A stretch of 64,000 nt of DNA, taken from contig JARHVA010000157.1 in assembly GCA_037957365.1 (NCBI GenBank), positions 3,940,001-4,004,000 on the forward strand, read 5' to 3'. Source of the stretch: Torreya grandis. Lineage: Eukaryota > Streptophyta > Pinopsida > Cupressales > Taxaceae. The notes below the pieces were generated by a model that was not told the origin of the DNA, ran no database searches, and saw only the letters and a program-made list of their open reading frames with translations. The position numbers and the translations under genes are program-made. Numbering within the stretch: the stretch's first letter is position 1; every line of letters starts with the position of its first letter. This document shows, one piece after another, positions 11,941 through 23,037 of this stretch.

Positions 11941-12477
11941 GATAATTGTTAGTTTGATTATCTAAACAAACCAAAGAGTACTATCTCGAGGCTCTCTCTT
12001 TCCTTTTTTTTAATATCAAACCAAAGTCATTATTCCTTAAAGTGATTTTTGAATAGTGTTAGCTATTTTTACTCCTAGGGGTTTGTGTGTTTTGATTTGA
12101 AGGTTTTATTGGGCTCCTCTAATATTAAGTGTTATTTGAAGGTTCTAATGGGCCCCTCTAATATCAAGGGCTATTTTAGGGTTCTATGGGCTTCCATATA
12201 TTATTTTAATTTTCTAGTCCTTTTTCTTTCGAGATGTTAGGGGCCAATTCATTGCATTACCTTTGATATTAACTAGGTATTAATTATAGTTTGGAATAAT
12301 ATACAAATATAGACTATTGATAAATATAAATAATTTAGTAACTTTGAATTAATAGTTTCTATTTCTAATTTTATTATTTATTTGTTGATGTTTTATATTT
12401 TTAATTTCTTGATCAATAAACAAATTATTTTTATTTTATAATTAATATTTTATATATAAATTAATATATTATAATAA

Positions 12478-12543
<66 letters not shown>

Positions 12544-13389
12544 GTTCACTTTATTTAAATATATTTACTAACTTTAATATATGTTTTATTATTTTGTATT
12601 ACATATATTTATATTTTAATATTAATAAAAAATTAAATTATTATGATTATTTTATTAAATTTGATTGATAACCATTTTTTATTCAAGTTGGGGTCACTAT
12701 TGATTACTAAATTCACAAATTCAACATAAACAACCACATTCAGCGTACAAGTGCTTAGTGAAATTCAACGTCGATGGGGTTAGGTACAACAAAGTGATTT
12801 ACAAACCCATCTATATCTCTTTACCATTGATTGCGTGATTTTTATTTTTTTATTAATTATTTTATTAGTAACCACTTTAATATTTAATAATATTAACTTT
12901 GTTAATTTTGTTTGACTTCCTATCTTAACTTTATTTTTTAATTTTATAATTAAACTAATTACAATTTAGTGGTAATTAATTTTTTTTGGCAACATTTAAC
13001 TAATTTATACAAATAATTCTATATATATTTATATTTTTTATAAATTGTTACTTTAATTTTTTTTAGTTTTTGGTCAATTATAGATAAAATTTAAAATTTT
13101 AATTTATTCTTTTTAATTTTAATTTTTGACTTATTTTACCTAACATCTTTATTTAATTTACTAATTAAATTTAGAATAATTTAAGAATAAGATTTTTTTG
13201 AACTTTAAACTATTTGATAATGTTAAAAAATAAATAAAAATTATTTATTTTTATTTGTTATTTTATTCTAATTAATTATTTCTAATTGTTATTATCACTA
13301 ATTTTTAAAAGAATAAATTTATAATTTTTATATCATTGAATTTATTTATTTTAATAAAAAGAAGTTATTTTATAAATGCACAAAGAGTT
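11941..13389. other. AT-rich spacer without recognised genes
   Basis: I see no coding sequence. At about 12099-12200 there are three imperfect tandem copies of a roughly 40-base unit built on GAAGGTTCTAATGGGCCCC and TCTAATATCAAGGG. 12300-13380 is extremely AT-rich with many homopolymer A and T runs. Confidence 0.6.
12484..12538. repeat. (AT)n microsatellite
   Basis: About 27 TA dinucleotides in a row inside the AT-rich spacer. Confidence 0.95.
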
Positions 13390-14907
13390 ATAATATAGAG
13401 ATCATACCACAAGGATTAAAAAAACACAGATATAACTATACATAAGGTGATTAGTACCAAAATTTTCCAAACAGATCATTAAAAATGTAAGAAAGGGAAA
13501 AATGGGGCAATAGAAGAATCTTTGAGAAGACATGTAACAACAAACAAAAAGAAACTAATTGTAAATTGGATTAAATTTATTGTAACTTAATCGAGGGACT
13601 TTTGATATTTGAAAATAACCAAAATCCTAGCTTTCTAAATCCCCTATAGAAGATATATAGGGAGAAAATGATTTGTAACTAAAGGCCATTGATCAACCTT
13701 TTGGATAAATTTAGGAATAATAACTGCTGCCAAGACTCAGGAAGGGGTAGGGAGTTGAAGACGAATATTTTCCAGAAGGCAGTGCCACACTTATTTGGCA
13801 TAATTTTAGTGGATGAATAAATGATCTTTATTTTCTTAATATGCTTTGTAGAGTGCACACCAATTTGGACCCATAACACCTCTCTTTTTCAAATTTTCAA
13901 AATCGAGTAGTTGATTTTATGTTATGAGCCAAAATAAAAAGTTGATCTTGGGAATAACATCATTGTGCCAAATATACTTCCATCTTAGCATTGGGGTAAG
14001 GTACCTTTTAGCATCATATATCCTTTCTTAACTAAATAGGAACTTGATCCATAGACACTGCTGAAAATAAGCTTATCTTCACTTTCAAGATCTAGAGGAA
14101 CTCTTCCATCCATGGAAGAATGGAAGGTCTGCCATTTAGTATTCAAATTAGTAGATTTAATTTTAGGAATTCCTTGAAAGTTCACAACTTGCTTGAGGAT
14201 GAAGATATTTTACAAAGACAACCAATCACTTAGCTGACTATAAATTTGGTGTTTAAATTGACCAATAATTATATTTTCAAGGAGGTTGATTTGGAGTCTA
14301 TTTCCAGGTATCTAGGATAGCTAAGAGAAGACAATATCCACAACTTTTTCAAATTTTTTCCAATTCAACATTTGATACAAAGCAATATAAAAGTACAAAC
14401 AACCAATTGAGACATGACAATTATATTTTTTGAAAAGAAAGAGGCCCACCATTGATCCTTGTTGTGAGCATTATCCAAATTATTTTAGCTACAAGGGCCT
14501 TTTGATGACCTTGCAGGCTTCTTGAATTAAGGCCTCTTTTTGCTTTTAATGAGTTGTCCCCATTTGACCAAATGGTACTTTCTCTTTATGTCATGCTTTC
14601 ATCCTTCCCACATAAATTTACGTATGATTTGTTTCATTTTTTTCATTATGCTCTTGAGAGCAAAAACCATACTCATTTGGTATATTGGAAGAGAATAGAG
14701 TATATAATTAATGAGTAAAAATTGTGTAGGTGGGTTTAACAAAACATTAGACCAATGATTGATTTTTTCCTCCATTTTAAAAAGAAAATTATCCTAGTGT
14801 TGAGCCTTTGTAAGATTAAAAGAAATTGAAACACCCAAGTAGAAGAAGGATTGTTTAAAACTCACCTTGAAGCCTACGATTCAGGTGATGTCAACACCTT
14901 CATGTAG
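13390..14907 (-). pseudogene. Element B: LINE (non-LTR retrotransposon) ORF2 remnant, C-terminal part
   Basis: Minus strand, from about 14860 downward: FFYLGVSISFNLTKAQH, then KMEEKINHWSNVLLNPP, LPIYQMSMVFALKSIMKKM and IIRKFMWEG. This is the classic plant LINE stretch after the RT core (YLGVPL, KIxxWxxxLLSxxGR, IPxYxMS, FLWxG). Further down are weaker matches to the C-terminal region, including LPESWQQLLF at about 13740. Several stops and frameshifts are present. The upstream part of the same gene resumes at 21790 after element C. Confidence 0.75.
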
Positions 14908-16374
14908 TGTAATATCTTGGACAAGGCTATTTACTAAATAGGCACATATATATTACATCCCAACCCACACTTAGACTCAAATCTAAAAAATAGGCATAAA
15001 TACATAAAGATCTAAACTCAACACATAAATATAATATTGGAATCTCCCATGAACAACATAATATACTTCCCAAAGACATTACAAACTTTTGATTTCCTAA
15101 TACCAATAGCTAAATTAGAAATATTATTGTTTGGTACAATCCTCATAAAGGAAAATTATTACATATAATGCAAGACCATAAATCCTCACACATATTAAAA
15201 TAAAGGATTACAATTGATATTATTGGATGCAATATCCATACACAACAACTAATGACAGATATAAATATTGATACTAGACAACATACTTACAAAATTGAAT
15301 AGATACAAACACAATCCTTCACACAAATGTATTTAAGATCAAATCCACTAAAAGCTTACGACTCTCCACACAACTCCAAATGAAATTTTCACACCACACA
15401 CTTGCACACTGCTACTCTGAAATTGCAATTAAAGCACCTTCACAGTCTCAAGATGAGATTGTCCTACTGAACCAAAGGGGTTTCATACTTTGATCTAAAA
15501 AGCAATGGGTTTTCATCCATTGATCTTAACCTCCATTGGTATTTCATCGAAGGAAGAGATGAAGTTGAACACAAGTTCAAACTACAATAAAAGGGGGGGT
15601 TTTATGATTTCTAAAAGATGAATTTACAAAGGGGAAGGCTCTCCATATATATAGAATTAAAGAATGAAAAATAAGGAGGAAACTTAGAGTAGAAGAAAAT
15701 AAATGTTCCACCTCCTTCATGCATGTGATCCATCATTCTGGCATTTGTCCTCATGTGTATAAAGGAGTCAAACGTAATAACATTAAGGGAGACAAAGATC
15801 AATCATCTCCATGTGACTTAGAAATGGCATCCCACCTTCACACATGTGAGCACTAATCAATAATAGTACATTTTAATTTACTACCCATGTGCACATAAGA
15901 TCAAAGAAAATATTTAATAACCTTTTGACCAAGTGATAGACAAGAAGACCATAGATCCACTCAAAAATTCATCCCACTCTTACACATGTGATTTAATTAC
16001 CCATAAGAAAATGTGCCATACTTCTCCCTTAAGCCTTCCCCCCCAAAAGCAGGTCCATGTGGTCAATAAAGTAATTATTCTTGTCTCCTCAGTGGAGTGG
16101 TACTCCCCACTCCAAGCACATGCACCTTGAACCCATATGAGGACCCCCGTGGGCCATGCCACCTCATCCCCAAATTACTTCACTATTACATCATCACCTG
16201 CATCACTTTCCATGCCACCATGCATAATGACAATGAATAGTGATTCATGAATAGTACATGTGAATAGTACCTATGAATAGTAACTTGGGAATAGTGCTTT
16301 TGAATAGTGTTAGAGGAATATTGGAATTAGCTAATTTCTCACAACATCAAAATAATTACAAAGGAGACATGACA
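14908..16374 (-). repeat. 3' LTR of element C
   Basis: About 1.47 kb, plus-strand ends TGTAATATC and GACATGACA. It aligns along its length with 20312-21789. Near its upper end it has an array of GAATAGT motifs (16222-16312). Confidence 0.88.
16222..16312 (-). promoter_or_regulatory. Array of ACTATTCA motifs in U3 of element C
   Basis: Six GAATAGT copies (ACTATTC on the transcribed strand) spaced about 15-18 bases apart, 60-150 bases inside the LTR start. Equivalent arrays occur in the other C LTR (21650-21722) and in both LTRs of element F. Conserved position in U3 suggests a regulatory repeat; its function is not known to me. Confidence 0.45.
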
Positions 16375-16396
16375 AATCCTCCCTTCCCAAAATTTC
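16375..16396 (-). other. Polypurine tract of element C
   Basis: On the minus strand TTTTGGGAAGGGAGGATT abuts the LTR start TGTCATGTC. Element F has a nearly identical tract at 34878-34899. Confidence 0.8.
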
Positions 16397-18720
16397 TTGC
16401 CCTCAAGCAATTTCAAAACTAAAGTTTGAAATTGACCCTGGGTAGAACCCAAAGAAGTTATAGGATCCTAGATCAATCTTAGGAAGATCTCACCATGCTG
16501 TCGCTGAACCACTCTGATTAACATTGGAATACTATTATGCCAAGTTTGCACTCTCCCTTCTTGTAACCCAACTAAACAATTATCCTCAAAAATAAAATTG
16601 GTATTCCTATAAGGACTAATTTTTGTTACATATAATATCTCATGCCAAAGAATATCAGTGTGTTAAACCTCTACAATTCCATTATCTTTCATGATCTTAG
16701 GCAACAAAAAAAAGAATCTGCTAAACAAGAAAACATGATTCTCAGTGTAACTCATCATGGCTTCCCAACAATGATGTGGGTTAATCCTTGTCAAATAGAT
16801 GGTACAAATGATGACAACAGTCTTAAAACTAAAATTTAAATCCATAGCTTTGCATCTAAAATCATTCCTAATGACCTTCCGTAAAATAGTCCCTGTATAT
16901 CCACTGTGTTTATGCTATACTATCCTTATTTTCAACTCCATTTCATAAAAATTTTGCAAGTACTTCCCCATGACAAACGAGGAATATGGATCACCTCTTT
17001 CCATATAAAAACTGGAATTAAATAAAAGGAGAATCATACCTCCCAATTGACATCTTTGGCTAACCTTGCCATAATGTTTCCACAACTATATCTTTCTCCC
17101 CTTTATGATTCCCTTTCCAAGCATGCTTCCCATGTGTCTCATCATAGTTATCCATGTATCGTTGCCTTAATATAAAATTTGAAAAAAGAAGGATACATAC
17201 CATGCCTAACAAGAGTTGAATCTCCATCCTTGGATAAGGCTATCCTAAAAATGAGCATGAGACATTGACCTTGATCCTTACCAAGCCTCCCAGATCATAT
17301 GTGCACCAGTAAACTTGGACTTGAATTGGGAACTCCACATGATCAAAGCTACAACTTGTGTCTTTGCCTTTCATATACATTTTAACATACCTCCTAAGAA
17401 CATGCTTATCTGATGGATTAACAACAATATGAGGGAAGTATGTTTTTGTTCTAGTAAGCATACCATGGATTTTCACTAGAGGGTAGTCATATCCAATCTC
17501 TGACACATAAAGAATCATTCTTTAGACCTCAAAGCTAAATTTAAAAAACGTATTTGAAATCAATTCTAATTTTTTTCTTAATTTAATGAAAGGACCAATT
17601 GTAGATGTATGTAAATCAAAATTGTTACCCTTTGTATATCTCAAAATATTCTTGAAATCCCACACCCTTTGGCCACAACACTTATCAACTTGAACCCATG
17701 GGTCCTCATGCTCCATGTCTTGAAACTTGACTAAAGGATAGTCAACTCCAATCATCAAACTTTGTGCATGCTATCCAAGATGACAAAAATACAATGATGA
17801 CATATGTGAAAGCCATAATTCTAAAATGTTTTCATACCTCTAACTGCCATCATAATGCCCATTTTCCTCTGCTAAAAAGTCATGGGTTGAGATGTCTTCC
17901 ATACCCTCAACCTTGTGAAAACCATGGATTTCTAATAAGTAGTTTCTTTGTGTATGCCAGCCTTCTAATATCAAGTTCTACTTGTCTATATTACTCAATA
18001 CCCAAAATAATTTTGATTCCTTCTTTATGTCCATGGAAAAGAACTTAAAATCATAATTGAGAATTTTTACAAAACTTAGAAAATAACCTAGATCCCATAT
18101 TCTTATGTGCAAACCATTTTGAACTAGAAATAAAGGATCCTTGTATCCTTTCCTGCATATTATATATTTCATCCTCTTTCCATCCCCAAAGTGTTTATCA
18201 TGGCAATAAATCTTAAATGGCATAGTAGGAAACCACAAATATGAAACATGAATTTCTTTCTAAAAATTTTCAATGTTATCTTCTTATACATCTTATTTAA
18301 TTTATGGAGGCTCAACAATTTCTAACACCATCATATTAATATCCTTATTGATTTCAGATTTTGAATCATTTTCATACCTTTCATTAGGAACATCTTGCAT
18401 TATCATTTGTTTTTCACTTGCAAATGCACATGGAAATTTAGCTTTATCATCATCTTCTACTAAGACATTATCTTGAAGTGTATTTTAAAGTTCCACCTTA
18501 TTTGTACCTTACATCAAAGCGAAGTTTCCATCCTCAGATCTAAAATTGCTAGAGTGGTCATCTCCCTTGATCTACCCACACTTTTGGACAATATGAAATT
18601 GTTCTTGGGATAATGTTTCTTCCAAATACCCCTACAAATGATCATTCTCTTTAGAATAAACTTACTCCCATACTATTCCATCCTCTCTTGTCTCCATTTC
18701 ATCTTGAAGACACTCACATA
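16397..18720 (-). pseudogene. Unidentified coding-like region in place of pol, element C
   Basis: I do not recognise the product. On the minus strand the region after the second zinc knuckle stays largely open in pieces: 17978-18238, 17522-17758 and 17240-17518 (86, 78 and 92 codons), with further pieces near 18300-18720 and 16660-16850. At least three related modules are visible. DPLFLVQNGLHIRIWDLG aligns with DPWVQVDKCCGQRVWDF. DKHFGDGKRMKYIICRKGYK aligns with DKHVLRRYVKMYMKGKDT, which is followed by YWCTYDLG. DYPLVKFQDM recurs as DYPLVKIHGM. The composition (Lys, Tyr, Trp, charged) looks protein-like rather than random. No RT, protease or integrase motif is present. It could be a captured host gene or an element-specific ORF. 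Confidence 0.5.
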
Positions 18721-19986
18721 AGGTTAGACCTGCACATTGCATAAACACAATATGGGAAATAAAATTTCCCTCAAGCAACTCCTCATTTACTCCATCAGGC
18801 CACATAGACATGTTATCCAACTCCTCCTTACTTGTGGATGCATGACATATTTCATCTTCTTTTTCCTTCTCTTCACGGTGAGGGATTTATGGATCATGAG
18901 ACTTTTTAGATGTATCTGAATCTGAGTTTGTATTTTAAACGACCTACACTTGCCCACCACCAAGGCATATGTGTCCTAAAGTCCATGGATCTTTACAAGA
19001 GAAACATAGTTTCTTCCTCCTTAGCTTGTTCTTGGTTTCATTATCCACCTTCTTGTGCACATCTGTAAGTGCATATTTTTGTGTTGGGTTAGCCATAAAA
19101 CCCATAGACATGTTATCCAACTCCTCCTTACTTATGGATGTATCACATATTTCATCTTCTTTTGCCTTCTCTTCATGGCGAGGGATTGGGTCATGAGACT
19201 TGTAGATGTATTTGAATCTAAGTCTATATTGGAAACAACCTACACTTGCCCATCACCAAGGCATATGTGTCTTTAAGTCTATGGATCTTTACAAGAGAAA
19301 CATAGTTTCTTCCTCCTTAGCCCATTCTTAGTTTCATTATCCATCTTCTTGTGCACATCTGTAAGTGCATATTTTTATGTTGGGTTAGGCATAGACTTTT
19401 TATGAAAGTTACCTTTAGACTCATTCCAAGGCAAAGGATTTGAAGGTACAGGAGTCTCCATTTTTTACAACCAATCTCTATAATTATACTTGTCATATCC
19501 ATTAAAAATAAGAAGAGTTGTCTTACCCAAAGTATGCTCTAGATCCTTTAGCTTTTACTGAATTTTGGCCTTTTGCCTTATTGATTATTTATTTTTCTTC
19601 AAAGAAATGTACTTTGATATTGGCATGATTTCATGAACCATAGTTAGAAGTGTGATATACTCTTCATAAAAATCAATAAATTCTTCTGGAAGCACTTCTC
19701 TCTGAATGAATTTAGACTTTTGGGATCTATTAATTAACCCCACTCTTAGATTTTGAGATTCCACCTTTGGGATCTTGTTTAGATTATCTTCTCTGAATGT
19801 GCTATCCTCTCCATTGTTATTGTTCTTTACTAGCTTGTTCTACATCAACTGAAGCATCTGGCTAAACATATCAACAAGTTCTTTTTGTCTTTGATCAAAT
19901 AAGTTAGCATTATATTTTTGATTTTAACCATTTCATCAATCTTCCTTGCTACCTTATTTTCTCTACTGTCTTCTCTACCACCCATT
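18720..19986 (-). pseudogene. gag: Reduced gag of element C with duplicated zinc knuckle
   Basis: Starts near 19986 with MGGREDS, then KIDEMVK, close to MGDREDS and KIDEMV at the gag start of element F. After the region matching KGKRPKFSK the F capsid core (WLHKLDMCLSLKP to the FIEGL segment) is missing, and the frame jumps to ESKGNFHKKSM and KYALTDVHKK. The knuckle reads LCFSCKDPWTLGHMC, and a second copy lies 300 bases away. Chromovirus gag knuckles of the form CxxCxxPWxxGHxC are known. Stops are present (one in the first knuckle, DP*TL), so it is dead. Loss of capsid implies it could not form particles alone. Confidence 0.7.
18803..19402 (-). repeat. Tandem 300-bp duplication of the zinc-knuckle segment
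   Basis: Copies at 18803-19102 and 19103-about 19402. The block CATAGACATGTTATCCAACT recurs exactly 300 bases apart (18803 and 19103). The unit is 100 codons, so frame is kept. Each copy carries a knuckle, a KYAL(T)DVHKK stretch and SKEELDNMSM. Confidence 0.85.
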
Positions 19987-20003
19987 GTTTCTCTTGGCTG
20001 AAA

Positions 20004-20243
20004 TTACTTCTGCTCTCTTATCATAATTTTCTTCTTTTCCTGTTCAAACTCTTCTTCATAAATGTCTCCTACCACATGTAAATACTCACATAAAGACAAC
20101 ATTGCTTTAGTTTCATTAGATAGACTTCGATATTCCTTATACCTACTAACATACTTAGAATTTAGGGAAACCGTTACTTCTTTTCTTTCTTTTGATAACA
20201 TCTTGGGCTTTGTATACCCCAAATATTCCAAGAGTTCTCCCAT
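20004..20243 (-). CDS. 79-codon leader ORF of element C, unknown function
   Basis: An uninterrupted minus-strand frame from MGELLEYLGYTK to KKKIMIREQK, between the PBS and the gag start. It is charged and probably helical (YRSLSNETKAMLSLCEYL, GDIYEEEFEQEKKK). The gag start follows about 20 bases after its stop. In element F the same place holds only a short stretch (MFLSDKEIRYGNREK), so most of this ORF is specific to C. It may be part of an original gag leader. No known domain seen. Confidence 0.4.
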   Translation of the reverse strand: MGELLEYLGYTKPKMLSKERKEVTVSLNSKYVSRYKEYRSLSNETKAMLSLCEYLHVVGDIYEEEFEQEKKKIMIREQK

Positions 20244-20295
20244 GCTTCATGCAACTAAAAATACACAAAATAAATCTTCACAAACTAGAAATATC

Positions 20296-20310
20296 TTGGC
20301 TCTGATACCA
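20296..20310 (-). other. Primer-binding site of element C
   Basis: Minus strand TGGTATCAGAGCCAA, one base inside the 5' LTR. This is the standard initiator-Met tRNA type PBS of plant LTR retrotransposons. Confidence 0.9.
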
Positions 20311-20311
20311 C

Positions 20312-21789
20312 TGTAATATCTCGAACAAGGATATTTACTAAACATGCACATATATATTAAATCCTAACCCACACTTAGACTCAAATATGAAAATACACAC
20401 AAATACATAAAGATCTAAACTCAACATATAAATAAAATATTGGGATCTCCCATGAACAACATAGTATACTTCCCAAAGACATTAAAAACTTCTGATTTCC
20501 TATTACCAATAGCTAAATTAGAAATACTATTATTTGGTACAATACTCATAAGGGACAATTCTTACATATAATGCAAGACCATAAATCCCCACACATATTC
20601 AAATAAAGGATTACAATTGATATTACTGGATGCAATATCCATACACAACAACTAATGACATATATAAATATTGATATTAGACAACACACTTATAAAATTG
20701 GGATAGCCATAAACACAATCCTTCACACAAATCTACTAAAGATCAAATCCACTGAAAGCTTGAAACTCTACACACAACTCCAAATGAACTTTGCACACCC
20801 CATACACACTGCTAATTTGAAACTACAATTGAAACACCTTCACAATCTCAGGATGAGATTGTCCTACTAAACCAAAGGGGTTTTTTCCTTTGATTTAAGA
20901 AGCAATGGGTTTTCATTCATTGATCTTAACCTCCATTGGGATTTTGTCCAAGGAAGAGATGAAGTTGAACACAAGTTCAAACTACAAGAAAAGGGGGATT
21001 TTATGATTTCTAAAAGATGAATTTATAAAGGGGAAGGCTCTCCATATATAGATAATGAAAGAAGATAAAGAGGAGGAAACTTGGAGTAGAAGCAAAGAAA
21101 TGTGCCACCTCCTTCATGCATGTGATCCATCATTATGGCCTTTGTCTTCATTTGTATAAAGGAGTCAAAAGGAAGAGCATCAAGGGAGATAAATATCAAT
21201 CATCTCCATGTGACTTAGAAATGGTGTCACACCTTCACACATGTGATAACTAATGAACAATAGTACATTTGACTTTACTCCCCATGTGCACATAAGATCC
21301 AAAAAAGGCTTTAATCACCTTTTGACCAAGTGGTAGATAAGAAGACCATGGAGCCACTCACAAATTCATCCCACTCTCACACATGTGTGAGAAAGCACAT
21401 GTGATTTACCTACCCATATTATGAATCCCATAATAAAATATGCCATACTTCTCCCTTAAGCCTTTTCCCCCAAAAACAAGCCCATGTGGTCAATAAAGTA
21501 ATTATTCTTATATCCTCAATGGAGTGGTATGCCCCACTTCAAGCACATGCACTTTAACCCCATATGAGGACCCTTGTGGGCCATACCACCTCATCCCCAA
21601 ACCACCTCACTATTGCATCATCACTTACATCACTTTCCATGTCACCATGAATAGTTATAGTGAATAGTGATCTATGAATAGTACTTGTGAATAATAACTT
21701 GGAAATAGTGCTTCTAAATAGTGTCAAAGGAATATTAGAACTAGCCAATTTTCCCACAACTTCAAATTAATTATAAAGGGGACATGAAA
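20312..21789 (-). repeat. 5' LTR of element C
   Basis: About 1.48 kb, begins TGTAATATC on the plus strand. Its outer end reads GACATGAAA against GACATGACA in the partner LTR, so the terminal CA has mutated. It carries the GAATAGT array at about 21650-21722. Confidence 0.88.
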
Positions 21790-22312
21790 CATAGGTGGGT
21801 ATGAGAAGTAAATAACTAATTTATTACTATTGACCATGCAATCAGTTGCAATCTAACAAGCTGTAAGAATAGAGGAAAATCTTATAGAAATTCGAAGGGT
21901 GGATCCTCGAAGGAAAATAGTATTATCCATAAATTGAGCATGATTGAGCTCCTTTCCACCCTAGAAGGTGGGAATCCCAAGCATAAGTTTTTACTATCTT
22001 TTTTGCTCCAATGTATGATTGAGAAGCTCAACTAAAATGATGTACAAAAAAAGAGAAAGAGGACATCCTTGTATCGAACCTAAGTCTGAATAATTTAGAA
22101 GGGTTGTCATTAACAAGAGGGGCAATCCAAGGAATGCTTATACATTATCTTATCCAACCCAAAATATTATCATCAAATCCTAATTTTTTAAGAGTGTTGA
22201 AAATAGCCTTATGACTAACTTTATCAAAAGTGTTGGTTGTATCCAAATTGATGGCCATGGTTTTTTTAATGCTTAGTTTGTTGGAGTGGATGGATTATTG
22301 AGTGAGAATAAT
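21790..22312 (-). pseudogene. Element B: LINE ORF2 remnant, RT core
   Basis: Minus strand from 22312: IILTQ, IHS, then MAINLDTTNTFDKVSHKAI, TLKKLGFDDNILGWIR, and a region matching the loop before the active site. The RT catalytic box normally reads FADD; here LNHAQFMDNTIF suggests it became FMDN, with frameshifts around it. It continues at 14907 on the other side of element C. Its upstream end stops at the left LTR of element D; I did not find the rest beyond D. Confidence 0.72.
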
Positions 22313-23037
22313 TGTATAATTTCTTGCACAACATGCCTAATTTTTGCCAAAATTAGGGTGCCTCTTTTTGCTTTGATTTTGGTCTTGCTTGTTGTAATCC
22401 AGTTGAGTCATGCCTTGCTTTTATGTTGCTAGTTGTTCTATTACACATATGGCCATCATTTTTATATATCTTGATTTGAATTCAAAATAAAATCTCTTTT
22501 CCTATCACATTATGTGATGTGAGTCTGTGCAATAAATTTTCATATACAACAGTTGTCATGAAAATGAATTTTGCCTAGTCTTTTGTCTCACTTTGCTGGT
22601 AGAATGAGCTTCTCAACTAAGTCTTGAGGGAAGTTGACATGGTTTTAATTTATAACCGGGCCTCGAGAGTCCCTCCAGTGCATCGATAACATTTGAGCCA
22701 TTGACTTTCATACATAACACTTCTCCCAGAAGTGTGCACATGACATTGTTTGGTCCATTTTTGTAAACCCAACGTAATCTTTCAAGTTGAGTTCACAATT
22801 TGCCCAAGTGTTTTTAGTAAGAAATAAAGCCTTGAAACATTTTTTATTGAACTTCATTTTGCACTCTCATTTTAAAAGTGTGTTTTTGAACTCCATTTTT
22901 AGGTGCAAGTTGGGACAAGAAAAGTGAATAATGTGAAATGCAAATTGCAGGGGTGCAGATAAAACATGAGAGACACACTAATTAACACTCAATGTAGAAG
23001 TGTGCATGCAGGTCTTAAAATATAGGGGCACATTTAT
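22313..23037 (+). repeat. 5' LTR of element D, left part
   Basis: Aligns with 44396-45120: both begin with TTTCTTGCACAAC after TGT, then share TTGTTGAGTCC-like text, the stretch CACTTCTCCCAGAAGTG and the end GGGGCACATTTAT. The start is placed by homology only. It breaks off where element E begins. Confidence 0.68.

Larger units (their letters stand above)
14908..21789 (-). mobile_element. Element C: non-autonomous, pol-less LTR retrotransposon inserted in the LINE
   Basis: About 6.88 kb, minus strand. Direct LTRs lie at 14908-16374 and 20312-21789, with a purine tract at the 3' LTR and a Met-tRNA-type PBS at the 5' LTR. The left flank is TGTAG and the right flank CATAG; both derive from CGTAG by one CpG transition each, so they may be a decayed 5-bp target duplication. 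The internal part holds a 79-codon leader ORF, a reduced gag with two zinc knuckles, and about 2 kb of unidentified coding-like sequence where pol is expected. I find no protease, RT, RNase H or integrase. Gag ends and LTR motifs match chromovirus F, so it is probably a non-autonomous relative that needed F-type proteins. Confidence 0.82.
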
